Positions 8,259-16,396 of a DNA stretch of 26,245 nt are shown piece by piece. This stretch comes from an uncultured Lachnospiraceae bacterium (GTDB taxonomy: Bacteria; Bacillota; Clostridia; Lachnospirales; Lachnospiraceae). Where the stretch lies: contig CAJTOK010000054.1 in assembly GCA_910577825.1 (NCBI GenBank), forward strand, positions 1 to 26,245, read 5' to 3'. Both the position numbers and the translations under genes were made by a program. Positions within the stretch are counted from its first letter, which is position 1. Each line of letters starts with the position of its first letter. The notes beneath the pieces were generated by a model. It searched no databases. It saw only the letters and a program-made list of their open reading frames with translations, and was not told where the DNA came from.

Positions 8259-9113
8259 ATGAGCGAAGTTATTTTTTCAGTTTTTCCAAGTGAAAATTTT
8301 ATTGACATGGGACTGTACCAGTTTGGCTGGGAACAGTGCGACCCGTCACACTCCTTTGGCCCTGCTGCAAGAAACCACTTTTTATTTCATTATGTCATAT
8401 CTGGCACAGGTATATTAATGGCAATGAATTCCAGTGGCAAAACTGTTTCCTATTCTATAAAAAGCGGCCAGGGATTTATGATGTTTCCACAGCAAATCTG
8501 TACATATATTGCTGACAGCAAGATTCCATGGGAATATGCCTGGATTGAATTTGACGGCCTGCGTGTAAAACAGACCCTTGAACTGGCAGGGCTTAATATA
8601 AACCAGCCAGTATACAAGGCGAGATTTAAAGATATTGCACAGACTATGAAAGATGAAATTTTATATATTATAAACCATAAAGATTCTTCTCCATTCCATT
8701 TAATAGGACATCTTTATCTTTTTATTGACGCATTGGTACGTTCCTCCAATTCTACCCAGATAATAAAGGGCAATAATTTACGTGATTTTTATATAAAAGA
8801 AGCAATTTCATTTATAGAACAGAACTTCCCAAATGAAATTACAGTGGAAGACATCGCCAGATTCTGCGGGCTTAACAGAAGCTACTTTGGAAAGATATTC
8901 CATGAAAATATCGGAAAAACACCACAGGAATTTTTAATTTCATACCGTATGACAAAAGCAGCCGAATTATTAAAACTTACTGGACTTCCAATTTCAGATA
9001 TAGGAAATGCAGTTGGTTATCCAAACCAGCTGCATTTCTCACGCGCATTTAAAAATGTATATGGAATCCCTCCAAGACAATGGCGCTATGAAAACGCCAT
9101 GCCTGTAAAATAA
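8259..9113 (+). CDS. rafR: AraC-family regulator of the raf operon
   Basis: A 284-residue one-component regulator. Residues ~1-150 form the cupin-like sugar-binding arm (for example FLFHYVISGTGILMAM and GQGFMMFPQQ). Residues ~185-282 contain two helix-turn-helix units: ITVEDIARFCGLNRSYFGKIF and PISDIGNAVGYPNQLHFSRAF, ending in the family signature YGIPPRQWR. It is transcribed away from the raf operon, 175 bp from rafE, with three half-sites in the gap. Its ribosome site AAAGGGG sits about six bases before the ATG. By analogy with RafR/MsmR it would activate the operon when raffinose or melibiose is bound (family knowledge); the inducer cannot be read from the sequence. Confidence 0.88.
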   Translation: MSEVIFSVFPSENFIDMGLYQFGWEQCDPSHSFGPAARNHFLFHYVISGTGILMAMNSSGKTVSYSIKSGQGFMMFPQQICTYIADSKIPWEYAWIEFDGLRVKQTLELAGLNINQPVYKARFKDIAQTMKDEILYIINHKDSSPFHLIGHLYLFIDALVRSSNSTQIIKGNNLRDFYIKEAISFIEQNFPNEITVEDIARFCGLNRSYFGKIFHENIGKTPQEFLISYRMTKAAELLKLTGLPISDIGNAVGYPNQLHFSRAFKNVYGIPPRQWRYENAMPVK

Positions 9114-9119
9114 CTTAAT

Positions 9120-9222
9120 TTAATTATTTTTCCATGGACGCCTGTTATCTGTCCAGCCCTTTGCTTTCCAGTAACTGCCATCTGCCTTTATGGTTCTGCC
9201 CATGTATAATTGTTATTTCCAT
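9120..9222 (-). pseudogene. Internally deleted remnant of a flavodoxin-like NAD(P)H oxidoreductase
   Basis: On the minus strand an ATG at 9222 opens a frame beginning MEITIIHGQNHKG. This strongly resembles the first strand and FMN-binding loop of small flavodoxin-fold NAD(P)H-dependent oxidoreductases. That frame is soon lost, but a second frame ending at the TAA at 9120 reads DGSYWKAKGWTDNRRPWKNN, which resembles the C-terminus of the same family (…YW..KGW…RPW). The two pieces are separated by only a few bases and differ in frame. This fits a large internal deletion that removed some 150-180 codons. Both matches are from memory of family ends, not from a search. Confidence 0.5.
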
Positions 9223-9244
9223 TATTTTTCCTCTTCCCTTTTTG

Positions 9245-10003
9245 TTATACATGCAGTTTCTTTAAGAACATTTTTGTACGTTCATTCTCTGGATTATCTA
9301 TAACATCTTCTGGTTTTCCTTCTTCAATTACCATGCCGCCATCCATAAACACCACCCTGTCAGATACTGCCCTTGCAAAATCTATTTCATGTGTTACTAT
9401 TACCATTGTCATTTTCTCTGCTGCAAGGCTTTTTAACACACGCAGTATTTCTGCTGTAATCTCAGGGTCAAGTGCGGATGTAGGTTCATCAAAATACAGC
9501 ATTGCAGGGCGGAGTGCAAGTGCCCTTGCAATGGCTACACGCTGCTGCTGCCCGCCTGAAAGTTCGCATGGATATGAATTTTCCTTATCCCCTATCCCAA
9601 CTTTTTTAAGAAGTTCCCTGGCTTCCCTGTATACTTCATCTTTATTCCTTTTCTGTATTACTATAGGTGCATCTGTAATATTTTTCATTACTGAGAAATG
9701 TGGGAATAAATTAAAATTCTGGAATACAAGCCCAAAGTTTGAACATGCCTGCTGTAATTCTTTCTTTGGCGGGTAAACAGCACCCTCCGTTCCTTTTGTA
9801 ACCACTTTTTTGCCTATATAAGAAATTTCCCCGTTATCAATATGTTCAAGAAATGTTGCACACCTTAAAAGAGTTGATTTGCCTGAACCTGACGGCCCTA
9901 TAATGGATACCACTTCCCCTTTTTCTACCTTTAAAGTTATATCTTTTAATACAACCTTGCTTCCAAAACTTTTCTTAATATTTTCCATTTCCAAGACACT
10001 CAT
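9245..10003 (-). CDS. glnQ: Polar amino acid ABC transporter ATPase (GlnQ type)
   Basis: A 252-residue ATPase. Seen: Walker A GPSGSGKST (residues 36-44), Q-loop VFQNFNLFPH, ABC signature LSGGQQQR, Walker B MLYFDEPTSALD and switch histidine in VTHEIDFA. The length and the absence of a C-terminal regulatory domain fit the PAAT (glutamine/polar amino acid) family and not sugar ATPases of the MsmK type, which are about 370 residues. It starts at 10003 behind TGGAGG, 14 bp after the stop of the fused binding-protein/permease gene, and so should energise that importer. The substrate is not determined. An insertion-like segment (VVTKGTEGAVYPPKKELQQ) lies between Walker A and the Q-loop. Confidence 0.9.
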   Translation of the reverse strand: MSVLEMENIKKSFGSKVVLKDITLKVEKGEVVSIIGPSGSGKSTLLRCATFLEHIDNGEISYIGKKVVTKGTEGAVYPPKKELQQACSNFGLVFQNFNLFPHFSVMKNITDAPIVIQKRNKDEVYREARELLKKVGIGDKENSYPCELSGGQQQRVAIARALALRPAMLYFDEPTSALDPEITAEILRVLKSLAAEKMTMVIVTHEIDFARAVSDRVVFMDGGMVIEEGKPEDVIDNPENERTKMFLKKLHV

Positions 10004-10017
10004 TATAAAACCTCCAT

Positions 10018-11595
10018 CTATTTGTAATAATCAAGGCGCTTTTCAATTCTCTCCATTAATAAGGCAACAATAAAATTAAATATATAATAAAATACTCCTG
10101 CCACAAAAAGAGGAACTAAGGATTTCTGGGCTGCAGCAACCTGTTTTGCGATTGTAAACATTTCTGAATAAGAAAGTGCAAATGCAAGTGATGTATCCTT
10201 TACAAGTGTTATAACTTCATTGGTAACAGGAGGAAGTACGCGTTTAACCATCTGAGGGAATATTATCCTGAAAAAAGCCTGCCCCCTGTTATATCCCATA
10301 ATCTGGGCGGCTTCCCGCTGCCCCTGTGGTATGCTTTGTATTCCCGAACGGTATATTTCGGCAAAATATGCAGAATAATTTAATGAAAATCCAATTATTA
10401 CAGCATAAAAACGGTAAGCATACGGGGTTGATATCTTAAACACATAATATGGTGCAAAAAATACCACAATAAGCTGGAGCATTAATGGCGTTCCCCTTAA
10501 AATTGAAATATAAATCCTTGCTATCCACTGCGGGATTTTATATTTTGACATTCTTGCTGCTGCAACAGCAAGCCCTAACGGCATTGAAAATAACAGGGTA
10601 AGCAGAAATATGCCCACTGTAGCAGCAAGTCCTGTTGAAAGCTGTTTTACAATCTGTGCAATGCTCATTTCCACATTCTTTGGTGCACTGGATTTTACAT
10701 TACTTGTACCTTCTTGTTTATTACCTGTATTATCCCCGCTGTTACTGTCAGGAACAGGCACTTTGCATCCATCTATATATGTAGTATCTTCAAAGCTAAG
10801 ACATGCACTGTCTTCAAGCCCCCATTTATTAACAATCCTGTCAAATGTGCCATCCTGTAACATGCCAAGCAATGCAAGCTGCACTTTATCACGCAGTTCT
10901 GTATTGCCAAGTTTAAAACCTATGCCATATTCTTCTGATGAAAGCTTTTCATCAAGCATTATAAATTTATCACTTTTTGATGAAAGCTGGTATGCAGCAA
11001 CACCTATATCCATTGCAATAGCATCAACCATGCCGCTTTCAAGGTTCATAAAAGCAGAGTTATAATCTTCTACCTGCTGCAGTTCTTTTAACGATTCTGC
11101 AAGGGCTTTATTTTCATCTGTGGCATCTTCCCCTTCCAGTGCGGCAAGTGCTGATGAATCCGTCTGTACTGCCAGTATCCTGCCAGACAAGTCTTTAAGT
11201 TCTTTAATTCCTGAACCACTTTTTGTTATTACTACCTGTGAATTATCAACATATGGTGTCGACCATGTATACTGTCCCTCACGCCCATTCATTGTAAAAC
11301 CATTCCAGATACATGAAATAGCCCCTGATTCAAGTTCTGAATCTTTAGTATTCCATGAAATAGGGCGTTTTACCAGCGTCCAGCCATTACGCTTACAGAC
11401 CTCCTCTGCAAGGTCAAGGTCAAAACCTGTATAATCCCCATTCTCATCCATATAGCCATACGGCGGGAACTCTGCATCAAAACCAACAATAAATTCCTGT
11501 TTTGCCTGGCAGGTATTCCCCATAAAAATAAAACCTGCAAAGACCGCCATTACAAACAGGTACAAAAACTTTTTACTAATACTGGCCTTATCCAT
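10018..11595 (-). CDS. Fused polar amino acid binding protein and permease
   Basis: A 525-residue two-part importer subunit. Residues 1-32 form a signal peptide. Residues ~35-265 are a family 3 solute-binding domain (FIVGFDAEFPPYGYMDENG, ending YIDGCKVPVPDS…). A Ser/Asn/Gly/Lys-rich linker spans about 275-305, and residues ~310-525 are a HisM/GlnP-type permease with the ATPase-contact loop REAAQIMGYNRGQAFFRII near 430. Such fusions are known in Gram-positive PAAT importers (GlnP-like), which usually homodimerise and display two or more binding domains; here there is one domain per chain. The gene follows the DHHW gene by 27 bp on the same strand without a visible terminator, so it is probably part of the same transcript. 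The ligand is uncertain; glutamine, arginine or cystine classes are all possible. Confidence 0.88.
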   Translation of the reverse strand: MDKASISKKFLYLFVMAVFAGFIFMGNTCQAKQEFIVGFDAEFPPYGYMDENGDYTGFDLDLAEEVCKRNGWTLVKRPISWNTKDSELESGAISCIWNGFTMNGREGQYTWSTPYVDNSQVVITKSGSGIKELKDLSGRILAVQTDSSALAALEGEDATDENKALAESLKELQQVEDYNSAFMNLESGMVDAIAMDIGVAAYQLSSKSDKFIMLDEKLSSEEYGIGFKLGNTELRDKVQLALLGMLQDGTFDRIVNKWGLEDSACLSFEDTTYIDGCKVPVPDSNSGDNTGNKQEGTSNVKSSAPKNVEMSIAQIVKQLSTGLAATVGIFLLTLLFSMPLGLAVAAARMSKYKIPQWIARIYISILRGTPLMLQLIVVFFAPYYVFKISTPYAYRFYAVIIGFSLNYSAYFAEIYRSGIQSIPQGQREAAQIMGYNRGQAFFRIIFPQMVKRVLPPVTNEVITLVKDTSLAFALSYSEMFTIAKQVAAAQKSLVPLFVAGVFYYIFNFIVALLMERIEKRLDYYK

Positions 11596-11622
11596 TACTT
11601 AATTTTTCCTTTCTTAGAATTA

Positions 11623-12744
11623 TTATAATTTTAATGCAAAATCTTTATCCTGCATAAACTGTATAGTATTATAAAGCACAAGCACATCTGTAGGATTATA
11701 CTTCCTTAAAAGCATTGTCATGCCTGCATTAAGATGGCGCATATCTGCTACAACCACTTTCTCATAATCCTCTGCAAGAAATGGAATTATGCAGTTAGCA
11801 AAAGAATCTTTTACAATGAAAAGCGTCTTTTTATTTTTAGTTCCGCCTGATATTTCAAGAAGCGCCTGGTTGCCGCCAAAAAATACACTGTATTTGTCCT
11901 TTTTCTTTAAAAATTCTGTCTGGTAAAAAGTATTCTCTGTCTTTTCACCAAGGTTATATACAACTGTCATTTCATTTACAGGTTCATAAATATCTATATT
12001 ATCTTTTTTAGAATACATATTTACTTTTGAATATGAACTGCCAAGAAAACTTTTTGAAACAGTTTTTAAATCTTTTTTTGTTTCTGCATCTGCCAGCCCT
12101 GTGCCGTTAATATAAGCATTATAAGCATACCATGCCCCGTAAGTTGTCCAGTGGTGGTCTGTCCTGTAAAATATATCTTCATCCATATGTTCCTTTAAAG
12201 TATTATAAACATCTATAATAACATTATCTGGAAGTTTCTTTTCCAGTTTATTATAAAAAATAATTTCATCATAAGTTTCTGCAAATGCTGGCAGATAGTC
12301 CTTTAATACAAAAGTTTTAGATGGAACTATCATAACCTTAACATCTGCCGTTTTAGAAGCTTCCCTGGCAAACTTTGCAAGCACATTAATATTTTTGCCT
12401 GCAAGCTTCTTATCAATATCTTCTTCTGTATACTTCTCTAAAAGATATCCATTTTTGCCAAAATATACACCATTGGATTCAGTCTTTCCAAATGCCCTTT
12501 CTGTAATGCTTTGCAGTTTTACCCATGAGTCCCTTGCTGGAAACTGGTCAGCAAGATACTTTTCATACTTTTTCTGGAATTTACCATTAAAAACCCTTTT
12601 TGCGTTAAGCTTTGGGAACTGCTGTAATGTCCTGTTCTCAACAGAAGAATATGTTTTATCTTTCTGTAAAATCCCCGCTGCCATACCTGCAAGAAGCATA
12701 ATAAATAATACTGCCACTGGCAGAAATCCGGACAAATGTTTCAT
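11623..12744 (-). CDS. DHHW / AlgX-AlgJ-like extracytoplasmic acylation protein
   Basis: A 373-residue protein with one N-terminal hydrophobic segment (residues ~7-25), so exported or membrane-anchored. It carries the motif YRTDHHWTTYGAWYAY (DHHW at 196-199) and a later VKDSFANCIIPFL block. Both belong to the DHHW family of SGNH-like proteins related to AlgJ/AlgX, which supply the Asp-His and Ser of the transfer site. Families of this type work with a membrane-bound MBOAT protein to put acyl groups, usually acetyl, on cell-surface polymers. Here the MBOAT gene lies 26 bp upstream on the same strand, with a ribosome site (GGCAGGT) for this gene in the gap. The acceptor polymer is unknown. Confidence 0.82.
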   Translation of the reverse strand: MKHLSGFLPVAVLFIMLLAGMAAGILQKDKTYSSVENRTLQQFPKLNAKRVFNGKFQKKYEKYLADQFPARDSWVKLQSITERAFGKTESNGVYFGKNGYLLEKYTEEDIDKKLAGKNINVLAKFAREASKTADVKVMIVPSKTFVLKDYLPAFAETYDEIIFYNKLEKKLPDNVIIDVYNTLKEHMDEDIFYRTDHHWTTYGAWYAYNAYINGTGLADAETKKDLKTVSKSFLGSSYSKVNMYSKKDNIDIYEPVNEMTVVYNLGEKTENTFYQTEFLKKKDKYSVFFGGNQALLEISGGTKNKKTLFIVKDSFANCIIPFLAEDYEKVVVADMRHLNAGMTMLLRKYNPTDVLVLYNTIQFMQDKDFALKL

Positions 12745-12770
12745 AATTACCTGCCTTTCTTAAATATAAC

Positions 12771-14195
12771 TTAAAACCTGAAATATAAAAACGGGTTATA
12801 AGTCCCATTTACCAGATATGAAACTGATATAATAAATATTACCGCTACAAACAATGGTGGCAAAATACATCTGCAGATTTTACTTTGACTGCATACCCAT
12901 GTCCCTGCTTTAGCCGGAATATTTGTACTTCCAGCTATTAACATAATAAGGAGTACAATATTGCCCATAACCAGATACATTGTAGCATTACTATTAACGC
13001 CTGCCTCCCCCATTCCTGCCATTGCCTTTAAAAATACCCTGTGCCCTTTTATATCCCCCCATGCAAAAAGAAGCCACCCGGCATATATTACAAACAGTGC
13101 ATATATATGGCTTATAAAACCTGGAAGCCTGCCAAGTACCTTTAAGAAACCTGCCTTTTCTATTAAGAGAAAGAAACAGAAATACATTCCCCATGCTATA
13201 AAATTAAAACTTGCACCATGCCATAGCCCTGTTAAAAACCACACAATAAAAATATTTAAAAATGTGCGCACCATGCCCTTCCTGCTGCCGCCCAGTGGTA
13301 TATATACATATTCTTTAAACCATGTTCCAAGTGACATATGCCATCTGCGCCAGAACTCTGTAATGCTTTTTGACATATAAGGATAATTAAAATTCTCTGG
13401 AATCCTGAACCCAAACATTGCCATAAGCCCGGCGGCCATATCTGAATACCCCGAGAAATCAAAATATATCTGGAAAGCAAACATTAACAGCCCGTACCAT
13501 GCAGATAAAGCAGTAAGATTTCCGGCAGAATATGTTGTAACTGTATTAAAAATCCCACCTGCCTGGTTGGCAAGGATTACTTTTTTACCAAGCCCTGTTA
13601 CAAACCTTACTGCGCCATAAGACAGCCCGTCTATTGTAATGCTTCTCTCTTTTAAGGCAATAGAAATATCTTTAAACCTTACAACTGGCCCTGCTATAAG
13701 CTGTGGGAATAATGCAACATAAGCCCCGAAATTTATAATATTTTTTTCAGGTTCTGCCTCTCTCCTGTAAATATCTATTGTATATGACATGGTCTGGAAT
13801 GTATAAAAAGATATACCTATAGGGAGTGCAAGTTCCTTTATCTGGATATCCATCCCGCTAATACTGTTCCATATATCTGTTGCAAACCCTGCATATTTAA
13901 AGAATCCAAGAAGTGATAAGTTAATTATTACTGATAAAAATACAAAAAACCTTGCTGCATTCTTTCTGTCCCTTTTTATAAAATATCCTGCCAGCCCGCC
14001 ATTTATATAATCAACTACCGTGGAAAAAAGCATCAGGACAACATATACAGGTTCTCCCCATGCGTAAAATACAAGGCTGGCAAGAAACAGCACCAGGTTC
14101 TTCCAAGTATTCTTAAAACAGCCTGGCGCTATAAAATAAATAATCAGGACACATGGCAGAAAGCGGAATAAAAACAGCAGACTGCTAAATACCAT
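12771..14195 (-). CDS. MBOAT-family membrane O-acyltransferase (AlgI-like)
   Basis: A 474-residue polytopic membrane protein of the MBOAT family. Landmarks: FYAWGEPVYV near residue 45, LPIGISFYTFQTMSYTIDIYR near 125-143, FDFSGYSDMAAGLMAMFGF near 246, FWRRWHMSLGTWFKEYVYIPLGG near 281-303 and LTGLWHGASFNFIAWG near 321-336, with the invariant histidine at 326. It is expected to pass acyl groups across the membrane to a partner such as the DHHW protein encoded next. It starts at 14195 behind GGAGGAT and follows the DUF4358 gene by 14 bp. Possible substrates are capsule, teichoic-acid or other surface glycans; D-alanyl transfer (DltB) is less likely because no dltA/C/D genes are near. Confidence 0.92.
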   Translation of the reverse strand: MVFSSLLFLFRFLPCVLIIYFIAPGCFKNTWKNLVLFLASLVFYAWGEPVYVVLMLFSTVVDYINGGLAGYFIKRDRKNAARFFVFLSVIINLSLLGFFKYAGFATDIWNSISGMDIQIKELALPIGISFYTFQTMSYTIDIYRREAEPEKNIINFGAYVALFPQLIAGPVVRFKDISIALKERSITIDGLSYGAVRFVTGLGKKVILANQAGGIFNTVTTYSAGNLTALSAWYGLLMFAFQIYFDFSGYSDMAAGLMAMFGFRIPENFNYPYMSKSITEFWRRWHMSLGTWFKEYVYIPLGGSRKGMVRTFLNIFIVWFLTGLWHGASFNFIAWGMYFCFFLLIEKAGFLKVLGRLPGFISHIYALFVIYAGWLLFAWGDIKGHRVFLKAMAGMGEAGVNSNATMYLVMGNIVLLIMLIAGSTNIPAKAGTWVCSQSKICRCILPPLFVAVIFIISVSYLVNGTYNPFLYFRF

Positions 14196-14209
14196 AAAAT
14201 ATCCTCCGC

Positions 14210-14782
14210 TTATTTAAACAATGCTTTTATAGCATCTACTGCCTTCTGGTTCTCAGCCTTATATGCCTCTATCATCTGTTCATCTGTTCCTGTTTCCTCT
14301 AAGCTGCTGTCTATAAAACCAAGCATAATAAAGAATAAATAGTTATCCTTTACATATACCCTTGATGCCTGTATTTTAGGTATGTTCATAGGATACTGCA
14401 TGGTATCAGCAACAAGTGCCTTTCTGTAATCTGACAGTTTCTTTTTAATCTTTTTCTTAGTATTCTTATTTTTTGCCTTTACAGCAATAAATGTATCAAC
14501 ATGTGAACTTATCATTGGCACTTCAGCCACAGCATCTGTATACCATGAAGGTGAAATTCCATACTTTGCCTTGATTTCTTCACTTGTTAAAGCCACATCT
14601 GCAACATAATTTTCACCAAATGTATTTACTACCGCTTTGCGTATCTTCTTTATTGACGGGGTTTTAACTTTTTTCTTAGCAGCTTCAGCCACGGACACCC
14701 CGTCATTTAATGCCGGCACATATGAAGTGCTACCTGCTGCTAATGAAAGTGCCATAATTAAAGCTAATAATCTTTTTCTCAT
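14210..14782 (-). CDS. Secreted DUF4358 protein
   Basis: A 190-residue exported protein. A Sec signal peptide (MRKRLLALIMALSLAAGSTS…) ends near residue 35 before a lysine-rich stretch. The body contains FIAVKAKNKNTKKKIKKKL, then YPMNIPKIQASRVYVKDNYLFFIMLG, the pattern I associate with DUF4358, whose function is unknown. It is the first gene of the minus-strand run, with a strong ribosome site (CAGGAGG) and its own promoter upstream. DUF4358 genes commonly accompany MBOAT/DHHW pairs in Clostridia, which suggests a helper role in surface-polymer acylation (inference). Confidence 0.75.
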   Translation of the reverse strand: MRKRLLALIMALSLAAGSTSYVPALNDGVSVAEAAKKKVKTPSIKKIRKAVVNTFGENYVADVALTSEEIKAKYGISPSWYTDAVAEVPMISSHVDTFIAVKAKNKNTKKKIKKKLSDYRKALVADTMQYPMNIPKIQASRVYVKDNYLFFIMLGFIDSSLEETGTDEQMIEAYKAENQKAVDAIKALFK

Positions 14783-14831
14783 AATTTATCCTCCTGTTTT
14801 ACAAATTTAATTTACCATCTGCTATAAAGAC

Positions 14832-14860
14832 AGTATAACGTACTTATGCAAATAATACAA
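14832..14860 (-). promoter_or_regulatory. Sigma-A-like promoter of the DUF4358-MBOAT-DHHW run
   Basis: On the minus strand TTGTAT (14855-14860), a 17-bp spacer and TATACT (14832-14837) match a vegetative promoter well. They lie about 50 bp upstream of the DUF4358 start and just after the proB stop at 14878. No terminator hairpin was seen between proB and this promoter, so read-through from proB is possible. Confidence 0.7.
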
Positions 14861-14877
14861 CCTGTTTTATTTTACCT

Positions 14878-15711
14878 TTATCCTTTATCACGTCCTTTTA
14901 GTATGGCATGTTCCATATTTTTGCCAGGAAATATTGTACCTGTGTTATCTCCCTCTATTATTTTATAAAGGGCAGCAGGATTTTTGCCATTTGTAATTAT
15001 AGTATCAATTCCCTGTGACGTTGCCAGCTTTGCCGCCTGCAGTTTTGTTTTCATGCCGCCAGTTCCCCGCCGTGAACCTGCGCCGCCTGCTAATGTTAAA
15101 ATATTTCCATCAATGTCTGGTACACTTTCAATCAGCTTTGCGTCCGGGTGCAGCCGTGGGTCACTGTCATAAAAACCGTCAATATCTGAAAAAACCACCA
15201 GTTTTTTTGCCCTGCAAAGTACCGAAACAACAGCGGATAGTGTGTCATTATCCCCAAAAAGTTTATCTTCTGACTGTATCTCTGTATAGCTTACAGAATC
15301 ATTTTCATTAACGATTGGGATAATACCCATTTCTAATAATGTATTAAATGTATTGATTAGGTTTTCCTTTTTTTCTTCGTTTTCCATATCCTCTGCATTT
15401 AACAAAATCTGTGCCACTGTCTTATCATAGTCACTAAAAAACCTGTCATAAAGATACATAATACTGCATTGTCCTACCGCGGCAGCCGCCTGCTTTATCC
15501 TCATACTTGAAGAACGCGGCTTTGCCTTCAGTTTATTTATTCCTACTGCGATTGCACCCGATGACACAAGGATAACTTCATATCCCATATTCTGGATATC
15601 AGATAATACACGGGCAATACAATCAAAGGCTTTAAGGTTATTCTGCCCTATTTCATTCGTAAGCGTGGAAGTACCCACTTTAACAACAATCCTGTTATAA
15701 TAAAGTCCCAT
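14878..15711 (-). CDS. proB: Glutamate 5-kinase
   Basis: A 277-residue amino-acid kinase that phosphorylates glutamate as the first step of proline synthesis. Seen: RIVVKVGTSTLTNE at the N-terminus, ILVSSGAIAVG, PIVNENDSVSY, LFGDNDTLSAVV, FSDIDGFYDSDPR and GTGGMKTKLQAA. It ends after the kinase domain, so it lacks the C-terminal PUA domain of E. coli ProB (367 residues). Short versions of this kind are known. I choose the ATG at 15711: GAGGTG lies about five bases upstream and is shared with the last codons of the preceding gene. A GTG at 15717 is the alternative. No proA (the next enzyme) lies in the window. It appears co-transcribed with the prolyl-tRNA-deacylase-like gene. Confidence 0.93.
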   Translation of the reverse strand: MGLYYNRIVVKVGTSTLTNEIGQNNLKAFDCIARVLSDIQNMGYEVILVSSGAIAVGINKLKAKPRSSSMRIKQAAAAVGQCSIMYLYDRFFSDYDKTVAQILLNAEDMENEEKKENLINTFNTLLEMGIIPIVNENDSVSYTEIQSEDKLFGDNDTLSAVVSVLCRAKKLVVFSDIDGFYDSDPRLHPDAKLIESVPDIDGNILTLAGGAGSRRGTGGMKTKLQAAKLATSQGIDTIITNGKNPAALYKIIEGDNTGTIFPGKNMEHAILKGRDKG

Positions 15712-15713
15712 AT

Positions 15714-16253
15714 TCACACCTCAGTAATAACCGGGATATGTTTTACAAATTCCAGAAAAGTATCTGTAATATATTCCGTTTTTATTTTCATATAACTTGT
15801 GGTTATCCCGTCACTGCACCCGTACCATTCAGAATTAACAACATCTTTGTCCAAAACAACCTGTATTGCATTTTGTTTATCCAATATGGTACTAAAAATA
15901 GTGGCAGCCCCTGTTTTTACCCCTAACATTGTTTCCATAAGCCCTGCAGGAGCAAAAGAAACACGGGAAACACCCAGCGCATTGCTAAAATCTTTAGAAC
16001 GGAAAGGTTTGCTGCCTTTTGTAATGAACAGGTAAAAAACTGTCTTTTGTCTGTTACAAAGAAATAATGTTTTTACCATTTCCATATCCAGTTTCTGGTT
16101 AATAAGAATACAATCCTCCATAGTGATAGCTTCGTCCGTTATAACACGTTCAAAAGGGATATGCAGCTTTTCAAGTACCTGGTAGGTTTTTTGCTGCAAA
16201 GAGGTCTGGTATTTTTCTGGTGCTGTGTTATAAATTCTGCTTACATAAAACAT
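15714..16253 (-). CDS. YbaK/ProX-type prolyl-tRNA deacylase-like protein
   Basis: A 179-residue protein with a YbaK/ProRS-editing-like domain. Seen: the lysine-bearing strand MVKTLFLCNRQKTVFYLFIT (Lys likely the conserved catalytic residue), SFAPAGLMETMLGVKTGAATIF, the family's G.K.GA loop, and VVLDKDVV. Family members hydrolyse mischarged Ala- or Cys-tRNA(Pro); PrdX in Clostridioides is a close type. The start is the ATG at 16253, where AAAGGAAG stands 8-10 bases upstream; the longer frame to 16367 has no ribosome site. Its stop sits within the ribosome-binding region of proB. The pairing links proline supply with proofreading of prolyl-tRNA. Confidence 0.82.
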   Translation of the reverse strand: MFYVSRIYNTAPEKYQTSLQQKTYQVLEKLHIPFERVITDEAITMEDCILINQKLDMEMVKTLFLCNRQKTVFYLFITKGSKPFRSKDFSNALGVSRVSFAPAGLMETMLGVKTGAATIFSTILDKQNAIQVVLDKDVVNSEWYGCSDGITTSYMKIKTEYITDTFLEFVKHIPVITEV

Positions 16254-16396
16254 AACGCCAACTTCCTTTCTTTTGATAAATTTATTTTGGAAGCCTTGCA
16301 ATCTTCCAGTGCATAGAGTATCATAAACCATAAGATTACAAAAGCGGATATTTATCATATTTAGCATGACAAAATCAGATAAAAGAGGTTTTATAT

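Noticed and set aside
9245..10003. The ATPase could serve the raf importer.
   Set aside because: It is 252 residues with polar amino acid family features and is linked to its own permease; MsmK-type ATPases are much longer with a C-terminal regulatory domain.
16254..16396. A defined LysR operator or promoter pair in the divergent gap.
   Set aside because: Only weak promoter matches and no convincing T-N11-A palindrome could be fixed by eye.
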